DNA of 29,817 nt from Clostridiales bacterium UBA1770 (GTDB lineage: Bacteria; Bacillota; Clostridia; Oscillospirales; CAG-272), in contig DCGU01000028.1 in NCBI GenBank assembly GCA_002315325.1, positions 12,927-42,743 of the forward strand, read 5' to 3'. The notes under the pieces are model-generated. The model saw only the letters and a list, made by a program, of their open reading frames with translations. It ran no database searches and was not told where the DNA came from. The position numbers and the translations under genes were made by a program. Of this stretch, positions 1 through 8,479 are shown piece by piece. Within the stretch, counting starts at the first letter, position 1. Every line of letters starts with the position of its first letter.

Positions 1-1264
1 ACGCCATACTGTCGGCACGGCCGTTGACCGAATTGATCATAGCCTTGCCGTTATAGGTGCGCAGCGCGCTTTCCATTGCGTGCGCATCGGCAGTATCAAT
101 CTGCAGCGGCAAATCAATGACGCCCTGCAGTGCCTGTGTGACGTCCGGCAGCATTTTGCACTCGTCAATCTCAGGCAACCCCACGTTGACGTCCAAAATA
201 TCGGCGTTTTGCTCTGCCTGGCGCAGCCCCTCGGACAGGATAAAATTGACGTCGTGATTGCGCAGCGCCTCTTTAAAGGCTTTTTTGCCGGTGGGATTGA
301 TGCGTTCACCGATGACGACGGGACGCTCGTCCAGAAAGACGGCGTGCGTATAGGAGGACACCGTCACGCGGTTTTTATCGGTGACGGGCACTTTTTTACA
401 GTTTTTGGCGGCTTCGTATACCAACGAAATATACTCCGGTGTGGTGCCGCAGCAGCCGCCGCACAGCGAAACGCCGGCCTGTGCGAAATCACGCATAACT
501 TCGGCAAAGGCGGCGGGAGTAATATCATAGACGGTTTTGCCGTCGCGTTCCACCGGCAGCCCTGCGTTGGGTTTGACCAAAACGGGCACCGAGGCATATT
601 TCAAATAATCTTCCACCACGGGTTTCATTTGCACGGGACCCAGGGAACAGTTGACACCGACGGCGTCGGCCCCCATCCCTTCCAGCATGGCAATCATGGC
701 GGCAGGCGTCGCACCGCTCATCAGTTTCCCGTCGGCACCGTAGGCGTTGGAAACGAAAACGGGCAGGGAACAGTTTTCCTTGGCGGCAAGCAATGCGGCT
801 TTGGTGTCGTAGCTGTCGCTCATGGTTTCAATATAAATCAAATCAACGCCGCAGGCGGCACCGATGCGTACCGTCTCGGCATATAAGGCAACGGCGTCTT
901 CAAAGGGCAGGTCGCCCAGCGGTTGGAGCAGCCGTCCCAAGGGGCCGATATCCAGTGCCACGAATTTTTCACTTTGCCGCGTGCTTTCACGTGCGGCAGA
1001 GCGGGCGTTTTCGACGGCAGCGCGAATAACGGCGGTTAATTCGGCCCTGTCATATTTGAGCAGGTTGGCACCGAAGGTGTTGGTGCAGACGATATTGCTG
1101 CCGGCATCGAAATACAGGCGGTGCAGCGTCGTGACCACGTCGGAGTGCGATATATTCCATCGTTCCGGCAGTTCCCCCGGCTGCAGGCCGTTGGCCTGCA
1201 AAAACGTACCGGTGCCGCCGTCCATAAACACGATATGATTTTGTAAATACTCTAACAGTTTCAC
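1..1264 (-). CDS. metH: Cobalamin-dependent methionine synthase, N-terminal half (cut by window edge)
   Basis: Transfers a methyl group from 5-methyltetrahydrofolate through cobalamin to homocysteine, making methionine in the cytoplasm. About 421 residues are visible. Residues 1-290 form the homocysteine methyltransferase barrel, with the zinc-binding cysteines in GVNCS (Cys206) and GGCCGT (Cys271, Cys272). The pterin-binding domain begins near residue 317 with VVIGERINPTGKK. The cobalamin domain would lie beyond base 1. I chose the GTG start at 1264 because GAGGTG lies 10 bases upstream and the protein then opens MKLLEYLQNHIVFMDGGTGT, as the family does. The reactivation domain is a separate gene just upstream (1308-1913), so this protein probably ends after the B12 domain, but that cannot be seen here. 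It lies 43 bases after the activation gene and is probably co-transcribed with metF. Confidence 0.93.
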   Translation of the reverse strand, partial: MKLLEYLQNHIVFMDGGTGTFLQANGLQPGELPERWNISHSDVVTTLHRLYFDAGSNIVCTNTFGANLLKYDRAELTAVIRAAVENARSAARESTRQSEKFVALDIGPLGRLLQPLGDLPFEDAVALYAETVRIGAACGVDLIYIETMSDSYDTKAALLAAKENCSLPVFVSNAYGADGKLMSGATPAAMIAMLEGMGADAVGVNCSLGPVQMKPVVEDYLKYASVPVLVKPNAGLPVERDGKTVYDITPAAFAEVMRDFAQAGVSLCGGCCGTTPEYISLVYEAAKNCKKVPVTDKNRVTVSSYTHAVFLDERPVVIGERINPTGKKAFKEALRNHDVNFILSEGLRQAEQNADILDVNVGLPEIDECKMLPDVTQALQGVIDLPLQIDTADAHAMESALRTYNGKAMINSVNGRADSMA

Positions 1265-1307
1265 GGTACGTTTTCACCTCGTTTAATGATGTGGTGCAGT
1301 TGTTGTT

Positions 1308-1913
1308 TTACGTGGTTTTGATGCCGAGAACGGCTGTAACCGATTTGGTCGGCGACAGCAATAACGATGCATTCAAAGAAATGCCGATTTGCCGATAACA
1401 ATCCAGCAAACGGACGATTTCCGTTTGGTTTTCAAGCGCCCATTTGCCGTATCCCGGGGAAAACCGCGGTGCCGTGTCGGCATGGTATTTTTCCTTCATA
1501 CGGACAGAAAAAACGTCGCACAGGGCTTCGACCCGTTCGGCACCGAGCGCCTGCAAAAGCAGCGCTGCCGTCGGCTTTGTCTGCAGCCACGTTTGCATCA
1601 AACGGTCTATGCCGCCGCCGACAGTGGCGGCAAACAGCACGAATGAAGAGCAGCTCTCCAAACAGTGCGCCAAATCCGGGGCGTCGGCAATGCCGGGGAC
1701 GGCATGGACGTCTTTCAGCGTCAAATAACAGACGCGCGGGGTGACAAGCGGTACTGCCGCTTGTATGACCTCGTCCATCGTTTGGTGCAGCACGGTTTCC
1801 GTTGCGTCCGGCACACCGTGCCAGCCGGCATACCGCCACACTTCGTTTCTGTCAACGGCCGGCAGCGTCAAATCGGTCAGCGTCAGAACGCCGACGTTGG
1901 TTTCGCCGTCCAT
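1308..1913 (-). CDS. Stand-alone methionine synthase activation-domain protein
   Basis: About 201 residues matching the SAM-binding reactivation domain that forms the C-terminus of E. coli MetH. It would re-methylate oxidised cob(II)alamin on MetH using SAM and an electron donor. The family signatures are visible: RFSPGYGKW followed by a conserved L, and near the end LSPTKSVTAVLGI. The start is ATG at 1913, one base after the metF stop codon, which suggests translational coupling; an ATG further upstream would overlap metF by about 50 bases. The next gene downstream is metH, which is the expected partner. Split synthase and activation proteins are known in Clostridia and Thermotogae. No Shine-Dalgarno stronger than a GGGG about 14 bases upstream is present. 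Confidence 0.88.
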   Translation of the reverse strand: MDGETNVGVLTLTDLTLPAVDRNEVWRYAGWHGVPDATETVLHQTMDEVIQAAVPLVTPRVCYLTLKDVHAVPGIADAPDLAHCLESCSSFVLFAATVGGGIDRLMQTWLQTKPTAALLLQALGAERVEALCDVFSVRMKEKYHADTAPRFSPGYGKWALENQTEIVRLLDCYRQIGISLNASLLLSPTKSVTAVLGIKTT

Positions 1914-1914
1914 A

Positions 1915-2796
1915 TCAGGCGTTCTGCCCCAAAACGGCAGAAAGATTGGCCAAAATGCCGGCGGCAACGTCGGGTTTGTTCATGGAATAAACGTGCACGT
2001 TTTGAATACCGTTGGCATACAGGTCGATGATTTGGTCGGTGGCGTAGGCAATGCCGGCCTGCTTCATGGCGTCGGGATTGCTGCCGAATTTGTCAACCAG
2101 TGCTTTGAAACGCTGTGGCATAAACGAGCCGGACAGTTTAATGGCGCGCTCCACCTGTTTGGCGTTGGTGATGGGCATAATGCCGGGCAAAATCGGGACG
2201 GTGATGCCGGCTTCCCGAATTTTATACATAAAGTTGAAAAACAAATTGTTGTCGAAAATCATTTGCGTCGTCAGGAAATTTGCGCCTGCCGCCACTTTTT
2301 CGGCCAGGTGGGCAATATCTTCCCGTTGATTGCTGCTTTCCGGATGCACCTCGGGATAGCAGGCAGCGCCGATACAAAAGTCGCCGCTTTCTTTCAGTTC
2401 GCGAATCAGCTCCACGGCATAGTGATAGGGCCAGTCGGTACGGTCACTGTTTTGCAGTTCGGGTGTCAGGTCGCCGCGCAAGGCCATGACGTTTTGGATG
2501 CCGGCATTTTTCATGTCGGCAATGCGTTCCCGCACAGTTTCCCGTGTGGAGGAAACGCAGGTCAGATGGGCCAGCATGGGCACGTTGTATTTTTCCTGAA
2601 TATTGCGAGCAATATCCAACGTGTAACGGCTGGTTCCGCCGCCGGCACCGTAGGTCACGCTCATAAAGGCGGGACCGGTCGCAGCGATGGCTTCGGTGGC
2701 AGAGCAAACCGAATCGTAGGAGCTTTCGGCTTTGGGCGGAAAGACCTCGAACGACAGCGTCAGTTTCTTTTGGCTCAGAATGTCGGTAATTTTCAC
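1915..2796 (-). CDS. metF: 5,10-methylenetetrahydrofolate reductase
   Basis: FAD enzyme of about 293 residues that reduces 5,10-methylene-THF to 5-methyl-THF, the methyl donor for MetH downstream. The protein begins MKITDILSQKKLTLSFEVFPPK; the Glu in FEVFPPK is the conserved N-terminal catalytic residue, followed by SVTYGAGG, HLTCV and ALRGD, all standard for the family. The start is GTG at 2796 with AGGAG about 9 bases upstream. It follows the GH125 gene by 15 bases and precedes the activation-domain gene by one base, so the three methionine genes form one tight unit. Length is normal for the short bacterial MetF type. No SAM or B12 riboswitch is seen nearby. Confidence 0.95.
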   Translation of the reverse strand: MKITDILSQKKLTLSFEVFPPKAESSYDSVCSATEAIAATGPAFMSVTYGAGGGTSRYTLDIARNIQEKYNVPMLAHLTCVSSTRETVRERIADMKNAGIQNVMALRGDLTPELQNSDRTDWPYHYAVELIRELKESGDFCIGAACYPEVHPESSNQREDIAHLAEKVAAGANFLTTQMIFDNNLFFNFMYKIREAGITVPILPGIMPITNAKQVERAIKLSGSFMPQRFKALVDKFGSNPDAMKQAGIAYATDQIIDLYANGIQNVHVYSMNKPDVAAGILANLSAVLGQNA

Positions 2797-2811
2797 GATA
2801 ACGTTCTCCTA

Positions 2812-4089
2812 TCAGGGAATGATATGACGGGCAACGGCAGATTCCACAAATTCCGCGAACAGGGAATTGGACCACGTGAACCAGGGGCGTGAGAAGCGCG
2901 TCGGGTCATTGGCATCAAACCCTTCGTGCATAAAGCCCGTATCGGCATCCGACGCGGCCATCATGGACAGAATCGTTTTAACTTCATCGGGGTCGGTAGC
3001 CGTCAATCCCTGCATGGACAGGGCAATATGCCATACGTAGCCGTTCGGCGTGTGCGGACTGCCGACACCGCGGGCAACTTTGCCCTCAAAATAATAGGGA
3101 TTATCGCGGCTCAAAATAAAGCGCCGCGTGTTTTGATATATTTCATCGTTGACCGGGATGCAGCCGAGATAAGGCAGGCTTAACAGGCTCGGCACGTTGG
3201 CGTCGTCCATGCAGACGTAGTGCCCCATACCGTCGGTTTCACAGGCGTAAATCTCGCCGTATTGCGGGTGACGTACGACACCATATTTCCGAATGCCGTC
3301 CTTGATTTCCTGTGCCAGCTGTTTTGCCTGTGCGGCAAGAGGGCAATCCCCCAGCAAATCGGACAGGACGCCGAGTGATTTGACGGCAAAAAATTCGGAG
3401 GCAATCAAATACCCGTAGGTGCAGCCGTCGTCGCTCGGACGGAAGCCGGACCAGGTCATGCCTGTGCAGGCAACGGGGGCACCCAGGCCGCCGTTGTGAA
3501 TGGTATCGGTGGAATCCTCGGAACACCGCGGGCGAATGAAGCGGTAGGGAGAGGATTCATTGTGATGCTGTTCCCGTGTCCACAATGCAACAATGGCTTC
3601 GGCTGCGGCAAGGAAAGTGTCATCCAGCACGGTTTTGTCGCCGGTCGCATCCACGTATAAACCGAGCAGGCGGATGGGGTAGCACAAGGAGTCGATTTCG
3701 TATTTGCGCTCCCAAACCCAGGGGCTGTTCTTGGGTAAATCGTCACCGTGCCCGTTGCCGTTGTCGCTTTCGTTAAAAGCGTTGGCGTACGGGTCGCGGA
3801 TAATGGACTGCAGCTGTTTGACGATGACGCCGCGGATAATCTTTTTCACTTCGTCATCCTGCGCCGCAAGCGGTACGTAATGGGAAACCTGCGCAGTTGA
3901 ATCGCGCAGCCACATGGCGGGGATGTCCCCGGTCAGCACGAAATAGGTGCCGTCCGGCTGGGGCTTCAGCGCCGTTTCCAGCGTGTTGGGATAACAGTTT
4001 CTGTATAACTGCGCCAGCTTTGGGGAATATTGCTCCACCCGGGCGGCGATTTCATTGACGTGCGTATATACGGACTGCGGTGCTTTCAT
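2812..4089 (-). CDS. GH125 exo-alpha-1,6-mannosidase
   Basis: 425-residue metal-independent glycoside hydrolase (formerly DUF1237) that removes alpha-1,6-linked mannose from the non-reducing end of glycans. Visible family motifs are GDIPAMWLRDSTAQ near residue 54, MTWSGFRPSDD with the candidate general acid Asp220, and MHEGFDANDP near residue 387 with the candidate base Glu389; the family assigns its acid to Asp and base to Glu in these motifs. The length matches the family (about 425-430). No signal peptide is present, so it acts in the cytoplasm on imported oligosaccharides. ATG at 4089 is preceded by AAGGAG at 10 bases. It stands alone without other glycosidases or a sugar transporter beside it, and leads into metF with a 15-base gap. 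Confidence 0.92.
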   Translation of the reverse strand: MKAPQSVYTHVNEIAARVEQYSPKLAQLYRNCYPNTLETALKPQPDGTYFVLTGDIPAMWLRDSTAQVSHYVPLAAQDDEVKKIIRGVIVKQLQSIIRDPYANAFNESDNGNGHGDDLPKNSPWVWERKYEIDSLCYPIRLLGLYVDATGDKTVLDDTFLAAAEAIVALWTREQHHNESSPYRFIRPRCSEDSTDTIHNGGLGAPVACTGMTWSGFRPSDDGCTYGYLIASEFFAVKSLGVLSDLLGDCPLAAQAKQLAQEIKDGIRKYGVVRHPQYGEIYACETDGMGHYVCMDDANVPSLLSLPYLGCIPVNDEIYQNTRRFILSRDNPYYFEGKVARGVGSPHTPNGYVWHIALSMQGLTATDPDEVKTILSMMAASDADTGFMHEGFDANDPTRFSRPWFTWSNSLFAEFVESAVARHIIP

Positions 4090-4128
4090 GGTGCTGTGCT
4101 CCTTATTCCATACAGTATTTCGTGATTA

Positions 4129-5259
4129 TCAGTTGAGCCGTGCGGCAAAATCAGCCAGCGTGGCGGGGATTTGGATGGACTGCGGACAAACGGCTTGGCA
4201 GGCGCCGCAGGCAAGGCAGGCGCTCGGCAGTTTGTCGGCAGGCATATCTTTCAGGTCGCCCGGCGTTTTAAAATTGCCGGCACCGTCCACCATGGCACGG
4301 TTGTACGCAGCCAAAAGGGCCGGAATATCCAACCCCTGCGGACACTCGGTGACGCAATAGCGGCAGCCGGTGCAGGGAACGGCGTTTTTCATAATGTCGG
4401 CGGCAATGCCCGTGACGGCTTTCTGTTCGTCGGCATTCAATGGTTTATATGCGGAAAACGTTTTCAGGTTATCCTGCAGCTGTGCCATATTCGACATGCC
4501 GGACAGGGTAACGACAACCTGCGGGATGCTCTGCAGCCAGCGGAATGCCCAGGCGGGAATTGATTCGTCGGGGCGCAGTGCCTTCAGTTTTTCTTCTGCG
4601 GACGACGTCAGCTTGGCCAACCGTCCGCCGCGCACGGGTTCCATGACCCATACGGGTATATTTTTCTCGGTCAGCAGTTTTACCTTTTCGTCAGCGTGCT
4701 GATAGGTCCAGTCCAAATAGTTCAACTGGATTTGGCAAAACTCAATATCGTCTTCCCAAACGGCCAGGAATCGTTTGACGGTATCCATACAGCCGTGGGT
4801 GGAAAAGCCCAAATGACGGATGCGGCCGTTCTTTTTCTGCTCCAGCAGGTACTCGTGCAGACCGTACTGCGGGTCCAAATAGGCATCGATATTGCCGTCA
4901 CTGACGCTGTGCACCAGGTAAAAATCAAAATAATCCACGCGGCATTTCTGCAGCTGTTCTTCAAAAATCTCCTTGACGTGCGTCAGGTTCTGTTGGGAAA
5001 AGCCGGGAAATTTGTCGGCCAAATAAAAGGAATCGCGCGGGTAGTCCTGCAGCAGTTCCCCCATCACGTTCTCCGACTCACCCCTGTGATATACGTAGGC
5101 CGTGTCGTAGTAATTAACGCCGTTTTGCATGGCAAACGCCAGCATCTTTTGGGTCTGTTCTTTATCGATTTGGTCGGGATTGTCTGCCATGACCGGCAGA
5201 CGCATGCAACCCATACCCAGGGCGGAAAGCTTTTCATTTTGGAATGAATTGTAAATCAT
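4129..5259 (-). CDS. Aldo/keto reductase with C-terminal 2x[4Fe-4S] ferredoxin domain
   Basis: 376 residues. Residues 1-280 are an aldo/keto reductase TIM barrel with the catalytic tetrad Asp52, Tyr57, Lys83 and His117, in DTAYVYHRG, ADKF and LVHSVSD. Residues 296-306 (CTGCRYCVTEC, then P) and 348-358 (CLACGACQAVC, then P) are two CxxCxxCxxxCP motifs that bind two 4Fe-4S clusters. The enzyme is likely a cytoplasmic oxidoreductase coupling carbonyl or hydroxyl chemistry to ferredoxin-type electron transfer; the substrate is unknown. This architecture is common in anaerobic Clostridia. ATG at 5259 has GGAG about 8 bases upstream. It sits between a thioesterase and GH125 with gaps of about 40 bases. 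Confidence 0.9.
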   Translation of the reverse strand: MIYNSFQNEKLSALGMGCMRLPVMADNPDQIDKEQTQKMLAFAMQNGVNYYDTAYVYHRGESENVMGELLQDYPRDSFYLADKFPGFSQQNLTHVKEIFEEQLQKCRVDYFDFYLVHSVSDGNIDAYLDPQYGLHEYLLEQKKNGRIRHLGFSTHGCMDTVKRFLAVWEDDIEFCQIQLNYLDWTYQHADEKVKLLTEKNIPVWVMEPVRGGRLAKLTSSAEEKLKALRPDESIPAWAFRWLQSIPQVVVTLSGMSNMAQLQDNLKTFSAYKPLNADEQKAVTGIAADIMKNAVPCTGCRYCVTECPQGLDIPALLAAYNRAMVDGAGNFKTPGDLKDMPADKLPSACLACGACQAVCPQSIQIPATLADFAARLN

Positions 5260-5295
5260 AATGACTCTCCTTCACGTGATATTGGCTTATTTCAG

Positions 5296-5724
5296 TTACC
5301 CCAAAAGCGTCAGCAGCGGCGACGGCTTTTTATCGAGATGCGCCCCCGACATATTCACGGTGGCAATCATTTCGCCCTTTTCATCCCGGATGTCCACACG
5401 GTAGAAGCAGTTGCGCCGTCCGTCTTTCAACATGACGCATTCGGCCACGAGTTCATTGCCGCGACAGGGATTCAAATAGGTGATTTGCCCCGTTGTGGTG
5501 ACCGTCATGACCTCGTTTCCGGAATTGGTCGCCACGGCAAAGGCAAAATCAGCCAGGGTATAGGGCACGCCGCCCATCACCAGGCCTGCCGCATTGCGGT
5601 GATTGCTTGTGATAATCAGCCGACATTTGGAATAGCCGGGTTTTACGTCCTCAATGGTGATCCCCGTGACTTTGGTCGCGTAGGTATCCCCGTCAAAAAA
5701 TGCTTTTATTTCTTCCGTTGTCAT
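5296..5724 (-). CDS. PaaI-type hotdog-fold thioesterase
   Basis: 142 residues with a single hotdog fold, probably hydrolysing acyl-CoA thioesters in the cytoplasm. The central helix region shows HRNAAGLVMGGVPYTLADFAFA, which corresponds to the HxxNxxGxxHGG(x)xxxLxD signature of PaaI/YdiI enzymes, here with VMGG in place of the usual HGG. The later strand NPCRGNELVAECVMLKDGRR is also typical. ATG at 5724 has GAGGAAA upstream. The replaced active-site His of HGG (Val-Met here) could mean a shifted substrate or mechanism. It is followed by the aldo/keto reductase after 36 bases. Confidence 0.82.
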   Translation of the reverse strand: MTTEEIKAFFDGDTYATKVTGITIEDVKPGYSKCRLIITSNHRNAAGLVMGGVPYTLADFAFAVATNSGNEVMTVTTTGQITYLNPCRGNELVAECVMLKDGRRNCFYRVDIRDEKGEMIATVNMSGAHLDKKPSPLLTLLG

Positions 5725-5750
5725 GGATATTTCCTCATTTTCATCGTGTA

Positions 5751-5776
5751 AACGCTTAACGCTTAACGCTTAACGG
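5751..5776. repeat. 7-base tandem repeat AACGCTT, about 3.7 copies
   Basis: The plus strand reads three full AACGCTT units from 5751 to 5771 and then AACGG. It fills most of the 65-base gap between the thioesterase and NIF3 genes. No role is evident; such a repeat can change copy number by slippage. Confidence 0.8.
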
Positions 5777-5789
5777 TATCCGTTTTCCC

Positions 5790-6551
5790 TTATAACGTGA
5801 CACAGGGACAGCTGTCTGCCACTGTGACCGCTGTGTCCGGGGCAATACGGTTTACCAGCGACGCCAGCGTTTGGCACACGATATTTTCCGTGTAGTAATG
5901 GCCGCCGCAAATCAAATTGATACCGCACTCCTGTGCTTCGGCGTAACAGTTGTGCCGTTCTTCACCGGTGAGCAGCGTGTCGGCACCGGCGCGGAGCGCA
6001 TCGGTATAGGTATCGGCACCGGCACCGCCGAGCAGGGCCACGCGGTGTACGGCTTTGCCGGCGTCGGCTGCCGTGACGGCAGGCGCGCCCGTAACGGATT
6101 TGAATAGGTCGGCAAACGCAGATAACGACAGCGGTGCCGGCAAAGTACCGACGCGCCCCATGCCGTCCCCGCAAAACGGGGAAACGTCATGCAGACCCAA
6201 TTGTTTCGCCATGGTGTCGTTGACGCCGCCTTCCACGGCATCCAGCCGCGTATGGAAACTCATCACGGCGATGCCGGCGCGTGCCAAGCGTAAAACGCGG
6301 GCGCCGATGGGATCGGTATCGGACAGGGCCGCCAGCGGATGGAAAATCAGGGGATGATGGGTGACGATGACGTCGTATCCCTCTTTTTCTGCTTTTTCAA
6401 TCACTGTCATCGATGCGTCCAGTGCAACGAGGACCCGTTTGGCTTCTTTGTTGCTTTGCGGGCAGACGAGCAGGCCGTCATTGTCCCAGTCGCAGGACAG
6501 CGCGCGCGGAATGGCCGCATCCAGTTTTTCGTATAATTCTTGAACCGTCAT
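5790..6551 (-). CDS. NIF3-like dinuclear metal-centre protein (YqfO/YbgI family)
   Basis: 253 residues, close to the short form of the family without the central PII-like insert found in YqfO. Metal ligands are visible: THHPLIFHP (His65, His66), SFHTRLDAVEGGVND (His100, Asp104) and near the C-terminus GGHYYTEN. Family members form hexameric toroids with two metals per subunit; the annotation as GTP cyclohydrolase I type 2 is weakly supported, and the real function is unsettled. The ATG at 6551 lies one base after the stop of the cyclophilin gene and has no clear ribosome binding site, so translation is probably coupled. The usual neighbour TrmK is not present here. Confidence 0.88.
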   Translation of the reverse strand: MTVQELYEKLDAAIPRALSCDWDNDGLLVCPQSNKEAKRVLVALDASMTVIEKAEKEGYDVIVTHHPLIFHPLAALSDTDPIGARVLRLARAGIAVMSFHTRLDAVEGGVNDTMAKQLGLHDVSPFCGDGMGRVGTLPAPLSLSAFADLFKSVTGAPAVTAADAGKAVHRVALLGGAGADTYTDALRAGADTLLTGEERHNCYAEAQECGINLICGGHYYTENIVCQTLASLVNRIAPDTAVTVADSCPCVTL

Positions 6552-6552
6552 A

Positions 6553-7155
6553 TTATTTGACGATACGGATGGACTCGATTTGGATATAACTTGACTCCTG
6601 CAAAAAGCCCATATAATAGCCGTAATAATAATCGGGATAAAAATCGTCGTAAGTGATGCTGTTGCAGATATCTTCCACTACGTCCCAGCCGTCAACGACC
6701 CGACCGAAGCCGGCGTAGCTGCCGTCAAGGGAGGCCTGCGCCGCATCGTCCAAAACCAGGAAAAATTGGCAGGAACCGCTGTCCGGATCGGTGGAGCGCG
6801 CCATGGAGATGACGCCCTTTTTGTGCTGCAGTTGGTTGTTGACGCCGTTGGAGGTGAACTCACCTTTAACGGTGGAGGTGTCGGTACAGCCGTCACCGCC
6901 CTGGAGCACGAACCCTGCCTGCATACGGATGAAGTAGGAACCGTCATAGGCCTTTTCATTGCAGAGTTTGATGAAATGTTCTACGGTTAAGGGCGCATTT
7001 TCAGCGTCCAGTTCCAGCGTGATGTCGCCGAAGTCTTTTACGGTGATAACGGCCTTGACAGCACCGGAATCGGTCTCATTACCGCAAGCGGTGAACAGGC
7101 ACAGGGCGGTCAAAAGCATGGTAAACGTCAAAAGAGCGGAAACAATTTTTTTCAT
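6553..7155 (-). CDS. Lipoprotein cyclophilin-type peptidyl-prolyl isomerase
   Basis: 200 residues. Residues 1-23 are a signal peptide ending in the lipobox LFTAC with the lipidated Cys24, so the protein should sit on the outer face of the membrane. Residues 37-200 are a cyclophilin domain: FGDITLELDAENAPLTVEHF, FIRMQAGFVLQGGDG and SMARSTDPDSGSCQFFLVL are all standard, including the Arg and Gln/Phe positions of the proline-isomerising site. It probably helps fold exported proteins. ATG at 7155 has GGAGG about 6 bases upstream. It overlaps functionally with the next gene only by coupling (one-base gap to NIF3), not by known pathway. Confidence 0.93.
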   Translation of the reverse strand: MKKIVSALLTFTMLLTALCLFTACGNETDSGAVKAVITVKDFGDITLELDAENAPLTVEHFIKLCNEKAYDGSYFIRMQAGFVLQGGDGCTDTSTVKGEFTSNGVNNQLQHKKGVISMARSTDPDSGSCQFFLVLDDAAQASLDGSYAGFGRVVDGWDVVEDICNSITYDDFYPDYYYGYYMGFLQESSYIQIESIRIVK

Positions 7156-7187
7156 AAGTACCTCCGAAAAATATAATACGTATTGAA

Positions 7188-8429
7188 TCAGTCGGCTTTT
7201 TTCTTTTTGAAAACGCCGCGAATGACAAAGAGAAGTATCGTTCCCAAAATCGGGAAGGCCGCTGCAGCCAGCATGCCGACTTTCAGACCGATTTGGTCGG
7301 TAGATAGCCCGACCTCCAGGGCACGTTTTTGTGCCCAGGCACTTGCGGCTGCTTTGTCAGCGATGATGCCCAGCAGCTGCGGCGCCGCCGCGGCGCCGAA
7401 GTCACCGCCCGCAGCCATCAGGGCATAAGCGGCTACGCCGAGGGCGGGCATATTTTCTTCCATCATAATCAGCGTGCCCGGCCACAGCATGGCGGTGAGC
7501 GCGCCGGTCAAAATGCAGGCAATCACGGCAACGACGACGTTTGGGCTCAGTGCGGCCGTCAAATAGCAGACAGACGCACCAATCATACCGATGGTCAACG
7601 TATTGATGATGTTTTTGCCGAATTTGCCGTACAGCGTGCGTGTCAATCCCAAAGCTGCAGCAAAGACGGCCATGCCGACGACGTCACACACGTCTTTGGA
7701 AATGCGCAGTCCGTTTTCCATAAAACCGGAAATCCAGTTGGTCATGACGTTTTCCGCCGCACTGCCCAGGAATATGCACAGTACGCACAGCACAATGCCT
7801 TTGGTTTGTTTGGAGGCGGCCGATTTCACGTTATTGCCGCTTAAATCCATTGCGGGGATGGGAGACGTCAGGAACAGAATGCCGGCACCGAGCGGCAGAA
7901 TTGCCAAAATCATAGTCAAATATTGCCAATTCGCAGTACCGAATATACGCAGGAACGTTGTGGTGATTAAAATCATTAACACAAGCCCCCAAGCGTACAG
8001 CGAATGCAGCATACTCATGTCGCGGTCCGGATGATCGGACGGCATGGCGGCAACGATGGGGGAAAGCAGAACCTCGGACAGTCCCGCCGAAACCGAGAAC
8101 AGTACCGTGCCGATCACAAGACCGAGATAGACGTGCGCCGGCATCAGCATCGGGAGCAGGGCGTAGGCGAATAAACCCGCCGACGTCAGAAAAGGCATGA
8201 TGCTGACGGTCTTTTTAATGTTAAAGTACTTTGCAAAAAAAGTGAAAATGAGGTCAATGCCGAACTGCGTAACGAAGTTGATGAGTACCAATGACCCCAG
8301 TTTCGTATAGGAAATGCCGTAGGTGTTGCGGAACGTGACGAACAGCAATGCCGGCAGGCAGAAAATCGACGACATGGATAAATACGAATAAAAACAGGCA
8401 AGGCGTGTTCGCCGGAACGAAGTATTCAA
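7188..8429 (-). CDS. Major facilitator superfamily transporter
   Basis: 413 residues with about twelve hydrophobic segments in two groups of six, split by a hydrophilic stretch near residue 205 (SGNNVKSAASKQTKG). The C-terminus ends in a basic KKKKAD tail. The layout and the mid-region glycines resemble the fucose-permease-like MFS group that contains sugar transporters, but the substrate cannot be assigned. I place the start at the TTG at 8429 because GGAGG lies 7 bases upstream and the first helix begins soon after. It follows the EEP-family gene by about 50 bases and precedes the cyclophilin gene by 32 bases. Confidence 0.85.
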   Translation of the reverse strand: MNTSFRRTRLACFYSYLSMSSIFCLPALLFVTFRNTYGISYTKLGSLVLINFVTQFGIDLIFTFFAKYFNIKKTVSIMPFLTSAGLFAYALLPMLMPAHVYLGLVIGTVLFSVSAGLSEVLLSPIVAAMPSDHPDRDMSMLHSLYAWGLVLMILITTTFLRIFGTANWQYLTMILAILPLGAGILFLTSPIPAMDLSGNNVKSAASKQTKGIVLCVLCIFLGSAAENVMTNWISGFMENGLRISKDVCDVVGMAVFAAALGLTRTLYGKFGKNIINTLTIGMIGASVCYLTAALSPNVVVAVIACILTGALTAMLWPGTLIMMEENMPALGVAAYALMAAGGDFGAAAAPQLLGIIADKAAASAWAQKRALEVGLSTDQIGLKVGMLAAAAFPILGTILLFVIRGVFKKKKAD

Positions 8430-8479
8430 GGGAAATCCTCCAAATGACGTAATAGGAAAATACGGGATAAAACGATATT

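Noticed and set aside
80..886. A 268-residue plus-strand frame opposite metH
   Set aside because: The minus strand keeps an unbroken MetH frame with zinc and pterin motifs. The plus frame has low complexity and no family features.
1265..1307. A riboswitch before metH
   Set aside because: The gap is only 43 bases and holds just the ribosome binding site region, far too short for an S-box or cobalamin aptamer.
1741..2892. A 383-residue plus-strand open frame opposite metF
   Set aside because: The minus strand there encodes clear MetF with a ribosome binding site and family motifs. The plus frame has no binding site or recognised motif; it is open only because the codon bias of metF leaves few stops opposite it.
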